Shown: positions 1-8,888 of the stretch, one piece after another
Layout of the letters: each line of letters starts with the position of its first letter
Numbering within the stretch: position 1 is the first letter of the stretch
Source: a virus
Virus record (IMG/VR): IMGVR_UViG_3300027833_000012
Span: 112,257-176,256 of that record
Length of the DNA: 64,000 nucleotides
Direction: 5' to 3' (one strand)
Translations under genes and position numbers: made by a program
Notes under the pieces: model-generated
What the model was told of the DNA's origin: nothing
The model's input: only the letters and a program-made list of their open reading frames with translations
Databases searched by the model: none

Positions 1-472
1 CCCCAAATAACACTTCTTTAGCCTTAGCCATGTGTTTTTCTGGGTAAGGTTCACCTTTCTTATTGTGTGTCCTTTTAGCCATTAATTGAGGGAATCCGTA
101 TTTTCTAGCATCATATGAAGAAATAAAATCAGGTACAATACCTAATGTTTGATACACAGACATAGAAATCATACCATTAAATCTAAGTAATGTTGAAACT
201 GTATTTATGTTATTAGAACGCATTAATGGTTCTTCTATGATAACTCTAGTTATACCTAAGTCCACATACTTATTTAAAAATTCTTCCTCAAATACTCTAA
301 CTTTTTGAAATAATTCTTCTAACTTGGTTTCTGGTACTGGCTTTATTTTAGGTGTAACATGGTTTAATAATTCTAACTTACCCTTATCACCTAAATCCTC
401 ATATAATGCTATACCAATAGTTTTAGTTGAAACATCTAAACCAAGTATTAAACCATTTTCTATATTTTCCAT
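1..472 (-). CDS. RuvC-like Holliday junction nuclease, partial (3' end outside window)
   Basis: The reading frame is open from an ATG at 472 to the window edge, giving 157 residues of an RNase H-fold nuclease. Residues 8-22 hold the RuvC first-strand motif (LILGLDVSTKTIGIAL) with the catalytic Asp at 13. Residues 77-82 (RVIIEEP) match the second acidic motif. RuvC-type enzymes cut four-way DNA junctions. In phages they resolve recombination intermediates or trim branched DNA before packaging, which fits the UvsX and FEN genes elsewhere in the window. The C-terminal catalytic acids lie beyond position 1, so completeness cannot be judged. The family call is known-motif based; the phage role is inferred. 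Confidence 0.75.
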   Translation of the reverse strand, partial: MENIENGLILGLDVSTKTIGIALYEDLGDKGKLELLNHVTPKIKPVPETKLEELFQKVRVFEEEFLNKYVDLGITRVIIEEPLMRSNNINTVSTLLRFNGMISMSVYQTLGIVPDFISSYDARKYGFPQLMAKRTHNKKGEPYPEKHMAKAKEVLFG

Positions 473-523
473 AAATTATAAATTTTAAATAAAGTTAATT
501 AAAGTATTTTAAAATGTAAACAA

Positions 524-1720
524 TTAATAATCTATTGTTATATTAAAAGCAACAAAATCATTTACAGGTTTATAATACGTGTCATTTAGTTTACCTATAG
601 CTATCAGTGTGTTTGTACTATCCCAAAGACCTACTTCTGTTATCCTAGGTACATCACCATTATTCCATGTGTAATTTGTTGATTGACCAAACTCACCTCT
701 ATTTGCAATACATGTTATTGATTGAGATACTGAATTTCTAACTGAGTTAAATGTTATATCACCAACAGATGTTGATACATCATATGAATTAACAATATCT
801 TGATTGGTTATTACTATAAAACCTTTATCTAAATACGCAATACCAACTGGTTCGTCAACTACTAAACCAGTATTGGTGTTAGTTCTAATATTAAATAATT
901 CTTTGTTATTTAAACTAAATGGTTTATTTTGTAAATAACCAGTAGCCCAACTCTTAGTAGCGTCACCACCATTAGGTCTTAAGACATCATCTGAGAATAA
1001 TAAGACTCTATTAGGTCCAAATGTACTCATTGATGGTGAAGATTCAACTATTGATGTATCTTGAATATTTAAGTTTGTCACACGATTCTCGTAAGTTCCA
1101 TAAATAGAATATGTTGACGCTGAAGTTGTTAAGTTTAAACTTAAACTCTTTCCATCAATTAATTCAGAATACTCATCACCATCAATACCAATAACTAATA
1201 CTTTAGTTTGAGCTAAGTTAGTTAATGCTGTGTCAGAAAAACCACCAGTTTGTGAAGTTTGATTGTTAAATAAATCAAAATCTGTTGTTGTTATTGGTAA
1301 GTAGAATGAGTAAAATAAATTAGTCATAGTATCAGTACCAATATCATTTAAATCTATGATGTTTTGTGTTATTGAACCACCAGAAAAGTTCAATGTTTCT
1401 ACCCCAACTTCTTTAAAGGTAGTGTTTATTGAAATTGATGCTGGTTCAACTGGCTTTTTATTAGCGTTAGTCTTATATCTTAATAAACTTCTTACTTGAT
1501 AATTAACCCCACCATTACTAGTATCCATACCATTATTATTACCTGAAATTTCAGGTATTTGACCAGCGGATAAACCTTCATAAGTACCATAATAACTATC
1601 AGAATCACCTAATGTAAAGTAAGTTATTAAACTATTATTATTACTTATTAACTTTTTCCTACCTTCTGGGGTAAGTTTTGCAGTTAATTCTATTCCTGTT
1701 GTATTTTTTAAAAATCCCAT
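524..1720 (-). CDS. Tail fibre / baseplate-attached protein (paralogue of the 1722-3887 gene)
   Basis: This 398-aa protein opens with a module containing KLTPEGRKKL and, about 15 residues on, LGDSDS. That pattern resembles the N-terminal baseplate-anchoring domain of tail-collar fibre proteins. The last 40 residues (ITEVGLWD... IAIGKLND ... FNITIDY) match the end of the next protein upstream. The middle is Ser/Thr/Asn-rich, beta-type sequence that does not match. It follows the paralogue after a single base, so the two are cotranscribed and probably translationally coupled. I infer a virion adhesin or fibre whose two ends are conserved for attachment while the middle varies. The receptor is unknown. 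Confidence 0.6.
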   Translation of the reverse strand: MGFLKNTTGIELTAKLTPEGRKKLISNNNSLITYFTLGDSDSYYGTYEGLSAGQIPEISGNNNGMDTSNGGVNYQVRSLLRYKTNANKKPVEPASISINTTFKEVGVETLNFSGGSITQNIIDLNDIGTDTMTNLFYSFYLPITTTDFDLFNNQTSQTGGFSDTALTNLAQTKVLVIGIDGDEYSELIDGKSLSLNLTTSASTYSIYGTYENRVTNLNIQDTSIVESSPSMSTFGPNRVLLFSDDVLRPNGGDATKSWATGYLQNKPFSLNNKELFNIRTNTNTGLVVDEPVGIAYLDKGFIVITNQDIVNSYDVSTSVGDITFNSVRNSVSQSITCIANRGEFGQSTNYTWNNGDVPRITEVGLWDSTNTLIAIGKLNDTYYKPVNDFVAFNITIDY

Positions 1721-1721
1721 A

Positions 1722-3887
1722 TTAAAAGTCTATACTTAATTCTATCATAATTGTGTTACCAGATGTTAATTTAACTGGTTTACTAAGTTTACCAACCATA
1801 ACCAACGTGTTAGTGTCATCGTAAATACCAACTTCAGTAACTCTTATATCTGGTGGATTATTGTCACTATTTAACCTAGTTGGGTTAGAAGATATCTTAA
1901 ATTGGTCACCAGAAATATTAATATTAAATACCGTTTTAAATATACTAGCACCAATATAAGTCTCTACATTTCCGTAAAAAAACCTTTCATCACCAAATTG
2001 TAATGAATCTGGTGAACTATTTGTTGCCATTCTTAAAGATTCGATAATATCAAATGTACTACTTGTAGTATTAGTATCAATTAGAAAACCATTAACTAAA
2101 GGGTTTTGATTTTCTAATAATTTAGGGTCAATTGATTCTCCCGCTGATGATGTAATATTTGTGGAAGTAAAATCAACAACTCTCCAAGCATCAGCTGATG
2201 GTCTTTCATTAATATCTTTAACTACTTGATATATTACTTTAAATTCTTTAGCTGAGAATCCCATCCCATCATAAGTACCTTTTTCCTCTTTTCTCATGTA
2301 AGGTAATAAATCAATATCATCTAACTTAAATAAAACATCCTTACTTGTTGTGGTATTGTTAGTTAATTTTGTATAATATTGACATGGTAATGTAGTCATT
2401 AAACCATCACCACTAGTATTTTCAAATGTATAACTAATATAAATTGTATCATTAACACCTAACATACCACCACTTGACCCAGCAGATGAACTTACTAATG
2501 TAGATGATAATGGTGGTAAAGTCCAATTTCTATTAGACTTATAAGACATTGCTGCAATTATTTCATCATCATCAAAAATAATTGTTTTTAACTGTGGAAA
2601 AACTCTACCTACAACCCTAGGTTCATCTGAAACCATTGTAGAATCTTCATATAAATTAACATATTCTATATCACTAACACCAACTGTACTAATAGTACCA
2701 GATGTTACAAAATCCATACCCATAACTACACCTTCCTCTGTTGAAAAGTCTCTTCTATGATACATTAAGTCTGGTAACCTTAACCTAACATTCTTATCAT
2801 TATCATCATTAATATATAAAAATTCACCATAAAAGTTAGAAATTGTATTATTAGTATAATGTAGTATTGATATTGATTTCTTTGTTGGGTCTATAATAGA
2901 TTGTCCAGGTAATTCTGGTACACCACACTCATTTAACTGAACTGTAGAATCAGTAGGTACTGATTTATATTCAAAATATGGGTATTTTTGACCTAAAAAG
3001 TCATTTGAACCAAACTTTTCATAATTTTCATTTGGTGTTGTTGGAGATGTATTAATCCCAGTTTCATTCATACCAGCAAGGTTTTCTGACCAAACAGTAT
3101 TCATGTTCCAAATAGGAATGTCACCACAAGAAACATCACAATTTGCTGCAAATGATAATGTATTGGTATTCCAATAAGGAGTACTTTCTTCATAACCAAA
3201 ACCATTAGTTATATCATCACCAGTGTAAATTATAAATTGACTAGTACTTGATGTAGAACCATTATTAGGTAAATCTCTATCTAGTGTTACTGTATCATCT
3301 AATGTATTTGTTGTACTTTTAGATTGTATCTTAAACCATAAATTAGGTACTGGGATAGTATTAGTGAACTCATCTAATATTCCAACAGTATCGTTACTTA
3401 ATTTTAATAATAACATATCACCAATCTCATAATTGATACCATCACCAATAATTAATGTATTGGTACCGTTAATTTCAGAAGAATTAATAGTACCACTATC
3501 TTTAATATAAGTAGAACCACTAAGTGTTGTATAACTAGTATTGTCTTTACCAAAAAAACCTCTATCCTCAGCCTTGTTATTAACAATAGCCTTTATAGTG
3601 TTAATTTGACTAGTTGTAAGTGTATTTAAACCATTAATAGTTGTATTTGAACTAATAGGGTACTTTATATTAGGTTGTCTATCAAACGGCCTTAAAACCC
3701 TACTATAACCAGATAATGAAATATCACCTTGATTATTATCATTGGTACTTTCTCTATCGTAATTTATTTCAGAATCACCTATACCCCAAGAATTGAAGTT
3801 AAGTTTCCCTTGGGCTAATTTTTGCCTACCATTTTCTGTTAATTTTATATTAACAAATGCACTTGCGTTATTAATTATGTAACTCAT
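1722..3887 (-). CDS. Large tail fibre / baseplate-attached protein (paralogue of 524-1720)
   Basis: This 721-aa protein starts with the same anchoring pattern as its neighbour (KLTENGRQKL, then GIGDSEINYD) and ends with a matching tail (VTEVGIYDDTNTLVMVGKLS, then ELSIDF). The central 550 residues are unrelated to the neighbour and rich in Asn, Thr and Ser, typical of beta-structured fibres. A 54-bp gap upstream carries the 12-mer TAAGTATTTATT (minus strand, 3919-3930), shared with two other intergenic gaps, so a promoter may begin here. The shared ends suggest duplication followed by divergence of the middle. No enzymatic motif was seen. Confidence 0.6.
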   Translation of the reverse strand: MSYIINNASAFVNIKLTENGRQKLAQGKLNFNSWGIGDSEINYDRESTNDNNQGDISLSGYSRVLRPFDRQPNIKYPISSNTTINGLNTLTTSQINTIKAIVNNKAEDRGFFGKDNTSYTTLSGSTYIKDSGTINSSEINGTNTLIIGDGINYEIGDMLLLKLSNDTVGILDEFTNTIPVPNLWFKIQSKSTTNTLDDTVTLDRDLPNNGSTSSTSQFIIYTGDDITNGFGYEESTPYWNTNTLSFAANCDVSCGDIPIWNMNTVWSENLAGMNETGINTSPTTPNENYEKFGSNDFLGQKYPYFEYKSVPTDSTVQLNECGVPELPGQSIIDPTKKSISILHYTNNTISNFYGEFLYINDDNDKNVRLRLPDLMYHRRDFSTEEGVVMGMDFVTSGTISTVGVSDIEYVNLYEDSTMVSDEPRVVGRVFPQLKTIIFDDDEIIAAMSYKSNRNWTLPPLSSTLVSSSAGSSGGMLGVNDTIYISYTFENTSGDGLMTTLPCQYYTKLTNNTTTSKDVLFKLDDIDLLPYMRKEEKGTYDGMGFSAKEFKVIYQVVKDINERPSADAWRVVDFTSTNITSSAGESIDPKLLENQNPLVNGFLIDTNTTSSTFDIIESLRMATNSSPDSLQFGDERFFYGNVETYIGASIFKTVFNINISGDQFKISSNPTRLNSDNNPPDIRVTEVGIYDDTNTLVMVGKLSKPVKLTSGNTIMIELSIDF

Positions 3888-3918
3888 ATATGAAAATATT
3901 TTATATTCTTATTTTACT

Positions 3919-3930
3919 AATAAATACTTA
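3919..3930 (-). promoter_or_regulatory. Candidate phage promoter motif TAAGTATTTATT
   Basis: On the minus strand this 12-mer lies about 32 bases upstream of the start at 3887. The identical 12-mer occurs at 35266-35277 and 46645-46656, each also upstream of a minus-strand gene. It differs from the host-type TAnnTTTG element, so it may be a late or phage-specific promoter. The role is inferred from position and repetition only. Confidence 0.35.
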
Positions 3931-3941
3931 GAAGTAAATAA

Positions 3942-5822
3942 TTAGTAGGAATTTATTCCATTTGTTTCTAATGTTATTTTAACGGTATCACTAAAATCAG
4001 TACTAACTATCGGATTACCACATACATCAACGAACCTTTTTTCATTCTTAACCCTATAATAAAGTAAATCACCAGCATTACCAGATAAACTTAAAGTATT
4101 ACTATAACTAACTCTACCAATAGTGTAATCATTGGTCACTTCATTTATTATTGTGTTAAATTCTTCATCAATACTTAATTGTAAGTAAAATTTACCATTA
4201 TTTTTTTGTGGTGCGGTAATTATGTTCCAAGAGACTAAAATTTCATCTGAAGAAACATTACTATCAACTATATTTGCGTTATAATATACGTTTATTAAAT
4301 CACCTACAACTAAGTCACCTTCCATTATCAATCTTTTTGGGTTACTAACCGATTGGTAATAGTCAATACCATTAGATAATGTAACACCATTTAGTGTTAA
4401 AAATGTATCGTTAAAGTTAATAGGTTTTAATTCTAAAAATACTTCATATTTTTTATTTTCAGTGTTATAATAAACCAAATTATCACCCTCACCATCTGTA
4501 ACACCACTTTGTATTATACCTACAATATCAATAGTATCATTTTTTAAATTATTTGTAACTTGATTAAGTGAATTATTTGTATAAATAAATGTTAATACAT
4601 CACCTTCTACTGACCCACCATTTAAAGTGACTAGTGTTTTTGTAGAACTCGTTAATTCTATTAATTTAAATGTATAATCTATCCCTGGGGATAATACTAA
4701 ACCGTTAAGTGTTAATATAACATCACCCTCACTCCTAGGAAATCTAAACTCATTTGTTTGTCCATCAAGAATAATACTTAACTGAGTTAATGAACCTAAT
4801 TCATTAGCTTTTTCTTCCGTAGATTCTATAATAGGTTTTTCCACTTTACTAAATGCAGTAAAATAGTAATCCTTGTTTGAATCATATAATTGATATTTAT
4901 CACCATTTTTATTTACTGATGTTGTATATGACATATTCATTAAATTACCAAATTCAGTACAAACATTATGTGTGAAATAACCCTTAACTAAGAAATCACC
5001 ATCTAATGGTAGTGAATTACCATCTATAGTTTCCGTAAGGCCACTAGTCCCACTAATATCATCCCAAAGGTATATATCTGAAGTATAAATAGATTTATTA
5101 TCAAATACATTTAAAACGTCATTAAATTTATATAACTCATACCTAAATTTAACATCATTATTGATAAACTCTTCAATATTATCCGTAAAATTAAATTCTA
5201 GTGGTATATTAACATCATCTGTAATTTCATAAATATTCAAATCGTTAATAGTTTTACCATTAAAATCTAAATCCACAACAACATCACTAACATCACAATC
5301 CCCAGTAAAGGGTGTTGTTGAATTACAACCAGAATTACTCATATTAAAACTTACATTTGTTGAAATTTCAATTTTAAAATTACTTGCTGAATTTATTTGA
5401 TTTATGTAATATAAAACACCACTTGTGGTGTAGTTGTAACCTAAATTGGTGAAGGCTAAATTTAAAAAATCATTTAACTCGATTAGGGTGGGTGAAGAAC
5501 CATTAAATGTATCACTTGACGTTATTTCATTACTATAAACTAGTTTATCATCTTCATAAATATTCCCAAACCAAGCTGTTTTACTAATACATGAAGAATT
5601 TAACACATTTTCAGCTAAACATTCTTGAATACTTTTTTTTAGTGAACTAAACCTTATTGAATTTACGTTGAAAAAAATTTCATCACATTCTATCTTATTA
5701 GCACCAGTAACATTAAATACTGGGGATTTAAATACGCATATATCTGAACTACTACTAATAGGTTTTGTTAAATTCCTAAGTAAATTACCATTTTGATTAT
5801 ATATTTTATCTTGTGTACTCAT
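3942..5822 (-). CDS. Virion protein with two NG-V/L-L-GIDY repeats (tail fibre-like)
   Basis: This 626-aa protein contains two copies of a small beta domain at about residues 355-415 and 458-517. Each is marked by LTLNG(L/V).L..GIDY followed by a V-GD-L..-YY/YT strand. This signature recurs in many phage tail fibre and spike proteins as stacked small domains. Residues 525-625 look like a fibronectin-III-type sandwich (ILVSWNIITAP, VRVKNEKRF-like). The N-terminal third has no recognised domain. The start overlaps the stop of the 80-aa gene by one base, so the two are coupled. It is likely a distal tail or baseplate component. Confidence 0.5.
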   Translation of the reverse strand: MSTQDKIYNQNGNLLRNLTKPISSSSDICVFKSPVFNVTGANKIECDEIFFNVNSIRFSSLKKSIQECLAENVLNSSCISKTAWFGNIYEDDKLVYSNEITSSDTFNGSSPTLIELNDFLNLAFTNLGYNYTTSGVLYYINQINSASNFKIEISTNVSFNMSNSGCNSTTPFTGDCDVSDVVVDLDFNGKTINDLNIYEITDDVNIPLEFNFTDNIEEFINNDVKFRYELYKFNDVLNVFDNKSIYTSDIYLWDDISGTSGLTETIDGNSLPLDGDFLVKGYFTHNVCTEFGNLMNMSYTTSVNKNGDKYQLYDSNKDYYFTAFSKVEKPIIESTEEKANELGSLTQLSIILDGQTNEFRFPRSEGDVILTLNGLVLSPGIDYTFKLIELTSSTKTLVTLNGGSVEGDVLTFIYTNNSLNQVTNNLKNDTIDIVGIIQSGVTDGEGDNLVYYNTENKKYEVFLELKPINFNDTFLTLNGVTLSNGIDYYQSVSNPKRLIMEGDLVVGDLINVYYNANIVDSNVSSDEILVSWNIITAPQKNNGKFYLQLSIDEEFNTIINEVTNDYTIGRVSYSNTLSLSGNAGDLLYYRVKNEKRFVDVCGNPIVSTDFSDTVKITLETNGINSY

Positions 5823-6064
5823 TAATATGATATTTCTATTTCAGTAAAATCTTTATTTTTGTTAATCGATAAACCTTTATTATTTGTCGTGCCAATTTCT
5901 TCAACACTTAAAACTTTAGTATAATCTTGTAAAAAAACTTCAAGAGTGCCTATTTTGAACCAGTCTGAATATCCAAATTTAGATTCTATTTTTTTTAAAA
6001 TATTAACTTTAACCTCTAAATCTTCTAAAATTTCACCTTTTACATTTTTAATTAATAATGACAT
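5822..6064 (-). CDS. Small protein of unknown function in the tail gene cluster
   Basis: This 80-aa protein begins MSLLIKNVKGEILEDLEVKV and looks like a compact, mostly beta protein. No cysteine or catalytic motif is present. Its stop overlaps the start of the 626-aa protein by one base, and it sits 17 bases after the 212-aa gene, so it belongs to the same operon of virion proteins. A small baseplate or fibre-assembly factor would fit this place, but nothing in the sequence proves it. Confidence 0.45.
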   Translation of the reverse strand: MSLLIKNVKGEILEDLEVKVNILKKIESKFGYSDWFKIGTLEVFLQDYTKVLSVEEIGTTNNKGLSINKNKDFTEIEISY

Positions 6065-6081
6065 AATATTATATTTTTTAT

Positions 6082-6720
6082 TTAACTTCTATTATAAAAG
6101 TAACCTGATTCGGTAACAGTCCCAATAAACTCACTACCACCTTTATTTTCCATTAACCAAACCCCACTACAAGTTGTAGATTCATCATTAAATACATTTT
6201 CACTAATATTTTCTATAGTTACTGACACGTCTTGATTATTACTAATAGAATTAAATGGGTAATATCTACTAGGGTCTTCACAAAAATGAGTTGTATAAGA
6301 CTTATATTTATAAACTTGTTGGTCAAAAGCCGTATTACCATAAACATAATTAGCTTTCCAAATAGTAGTGGACGGAACAACTTGTTCAATTAAATCAACC
6401 CAATAGTTACCAACAGCACTACCAAAATTATCCATATCAAAATAATCAAACCTAGAACTATCCACGTTTGTGAAGTCTAATGGATGTAAATTATACCTAT
6501 CATATAACATCCTAAGCGTTGGGTATGCTCCTAAAGTTTGCCTATTCTTAACATCAATTAGTTGTGAATTTAAAACTTTAATAAATTCATCCTTACTCTC
6601 AATATCTGATAAATCAATTTCAATTAAATCGTTTAAACTTATACAAGTGTCACCACATTGTGTGTGTGAATACTTAAAGACATTCACACTAACACTGGTT
6701 ATTTTAATTTCATCTGACAT
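6082..6720 (-). CDS. Unknown virion-cluster protein
   Basis: This 212-aa protein shows no family that I recognise. The N-terminal 60 residues resemble a structural beta domain with two Cys (TQCGDTC). The central part is aromatic-rich (LRMLYDRYNLHPLDF, FDYFDMDNFG, TIWKANYVYGNTAFDQQVYKY). The C-terminus is again beta-like (SGVWLMENKGGSEFIGTVTE). The repeated Tyr/Trp/Phe clusters are common in particle-surface or carbohydrate-contacting proteins. It lies between a 711-aa adhesin-like protein and the 80-aa protein on the same strand. A tail or baseplate role is inferred from context. Confidence 0.45.
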   Translation of the reverse strand: MSDEIKITSVSVNVFKYSHTQCGDTCISLNDLIEIDLSDIESKDEFIKVLNSQLIDVKNRQTLGAYPTLRMLYDRYNLHPLDFTNVDSSRFDYFDMDNFGSAVGNYWVDLIEQVVPSTTIWKANYVYGNTAFDQQVYKYKSYTTHFCEDPSRYYPFNSISNNQDVSVTIENISENVFNDESTTCSGVWLMENKGGSEFIGTVTESGYFYNRS

Positions 6721-6752
6721 ATTTTACTTTTTATATAAATATAATACCATAA

Positions 6753-8888
6753 TTAAATAAAATAATTAGGGTTAATTATTGTACCATTTGTTGGGTCTGA
6801 ATAAGGGGCCCTATAAATTAATTCATAAGTACCAGTGTTTTCATCATAAATACCATTAACATCTGGTAATAAAGCATATAATTCAAAATCACTTAACTCT
6901 AATGGGCTAGTTAACACTTCAACTTTATAATAACCAAGTAAACATTCACTCACAGACCCACCATAAAGTATTTCACTATTTATTATAAAACCGTTAGGTA
7001 AGTTACTACTATTCAAGTTTGGTAAATCTGGGGTAATAGAACCTAAATTAAAGGGTTCTGTAATATATGTAAATGAGTTAACACCAATACCAAGATTTAC
7101 CAAACCTACTAAAGGGAAATTATTTTGAGTATTTTGCGGACCTAATAGTTTATTGGATTGAATGTAAGTGTAGTGGGACCCAAAAGTATATGTATTATCA
7201 AAATCACCAATATCTTGCCAATTATTACCAACAGAAACTCCGCTATTAACATTTATATCACACTCACAAGGACCAACATACTCGTTAACCATAGTTTTAC
7301 ATGTTATTTCAAAAAAATAATCACCATTTGTTGTAGTACCACTAATATGTTCTGAACCAGCATTGAAGAATAAAAAATTATAAGATTGGTTATCCCCACA
7401 TGGTTGTGTTTCATCTGTGGCAAAAGTAAATTGAACATACCCATAATATGGGGCTGTATCACTTGTTGGTGGGTTTTGACTATCCCAAGCATGGTTAATA
7501 TTACTAACCATTCTACCATAATAATTTTGGAAATCCGTTTCATCTGTGAATGTAAACGTATATTTATTTCCAACCTTTTTAAAATTATATTCATTAATTG
7601 TTTCACAAATTAGTGACCCAGATTGTATAACATCAGTTAAACAATCAAATTGTGAATCTGTAAAATTCCAAAAATTTCTTGAACGTTGACCTATTATCCC
7701 ATATTTAAAAGATTCTGATAGAATGTATTCGCATAATTCCCAGTCCATTAAAAAACGATAACCCCCACAATTATTTGTTGGGAAAAATTGGAATGTTTGT
7801 TGGTTTAATTTTTTAAAACCATTTTGAAAATCAATACATGTGTTAGTATTATAATCATCTAAACATGTGAAAAATAAATCCCAATTAGTTTCAATATTAT
7901 TTTGGTTTGGTATGACTTCAATTATTATTTTATCGTTTGGACTCCTATTAAAATTTTCTAGATTAATAATTTTATAGTAAAATGTTTGTGAATTAAATAA
8001 ATATGGTAAAGTACTAAAATCCGAAGATGAATTTTGTTTACCAATATCAATAAAGTCTAAACCTATTGGGTCAACATAATTATCACCTACAAATGTTAAT
8101 TTTATTGTATCTGGTATTAACTCACCTTTAAAAGCCCAAGCAAAATAATCAATGTTTTCATCTAAATCAAAAGTACCATCAAGTGCTGTTGGGGATGAAC
8201 CGTTAGTTTGAGCTTGGAATTGTATTCTATGGTCATATTCACCTTTATTTGCATCAGGTTTATCTGTGTTAACCCCATTATCACAATTAAAAGCATCTAC
8301 TAAAACTGTATAATTATCTAAACAATCCTCCACATTAACTGGAATTGGTTCAAAGGTATCACCACTTTGTGAGTAATTAACACCATCAATTCTAACCTTA
8401 TCAATAACTGGGTTATAGGTACCAGCCTGTGCGAAAATAGAATTAACACCTATTAATGGGTGTGTGAATGAATATGGTGTAAACTCATCACCGAAACCTG
8501 AAATATAAGAAACCTCATCGTTTTCATTATACCAATATATTCTATAATCAGTAAGACCTTGATTATTACTTAACAAATCACCAACATCTATTCTACCAAT
8601 TAAGGAAGTGTTAGCTTCTGAAAAATCAAAATTAGCTACACCACAAAAATCAACCTCACTTATAGGTAAATCAATATAACAGTCATTAATTGTATCTATC
8701 AACCTTAATATTGTAACACCTTCTGGTATTGAAACAAAGTATGGGGTATTTTCATCAATCAAATCCGATAATACAATACCAGTCAATAAAGGGTTTACAA
8801 AATTATCTAAATCACCATACAATGTGAATGGCGTTGTTAACGGTCTATTACCCGTATCTACTAAACTTATTATTATTACTTTATTCAT
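6753..8888 (-). CDS. Large virion/adhesin-like protein
   Basis: This 711-aa protein starts MNKVIIISLVDTGNRPLTTP, a beta-strand opening like bacterial adhesin domains, and stays beta-rich throughout. About a dozen Cys are spread along it, including a CECD motif near residue 540 and C-GGY near 370. Its start overlaps the stop of the 873-aa gene by one base, so the two giants are translationally coupled. No enzymatic motif, signal peptide or membrane segment is visible. I infer a tail-tip or fibre component. The N-terminal hydrophobic run (KVIIISLV) is too short to be a secretion signal. Confidence 0.45.
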   Translation of the reverse strand: MNKVIIISLVDTGNRPLTTPFTLYGDLDNFVNPLLTGIVLSDLIDENTPYFVSIPEGVTILRLIDTINDCYIDLPISEVDFCGVANFDFSEANTSLIGRIDVGDLLSNNQGLTDYRIYWYNENDEVSYISGFGDEFTPYSFTHPLIGVNSIFAQAGTYNPVIDKVRIDGVNYSQSGDTFEPIPVNVEDCLDNYTVLVDAFNCDNGVNTDKPDANKGEYDHRIQFQAQTNGSSPTALDGTFDLDENIDYFAWAFKGELIPDTIKLTFVGDNYVDPIGLDFIDIGKQNSSSDFSTLPYLFNSQTFYYKIINLENFNRSPNDKIIIEVIPNQNNIETNWDLFFTCLDDYNTNTCIDFQNGFKKLNQQTFQFFPTNNCGGYRFLMDWELCEYILSESFKYGIIGQRSRNFWNFTDSQFDCLTDVIQSGSLICETINEYNFKKVGNKYTFTFTDETDFQNYYGRMVSNINHAWDSQNPPTSDTAPYYGYVQFTFATDETQPCGDNQSYNFLFFNAGSEHISGTTTNGDYFFEITCKTMVNEYVGPCECDINVNSGVSVGNNWQDIGDFDNTYTFGSHYTYIQSNKLLGPQNTQNNFPLVGLVNLGIGVNSFTYITEPFNLGSITPDLPNLNSSNLPNGFIINSEILYGGSVSECLLGYYKVEVLTSPLELSDFELYALLPDVNGIYDENTGTYELIYRAPYSDPTNGTIINPNYFI

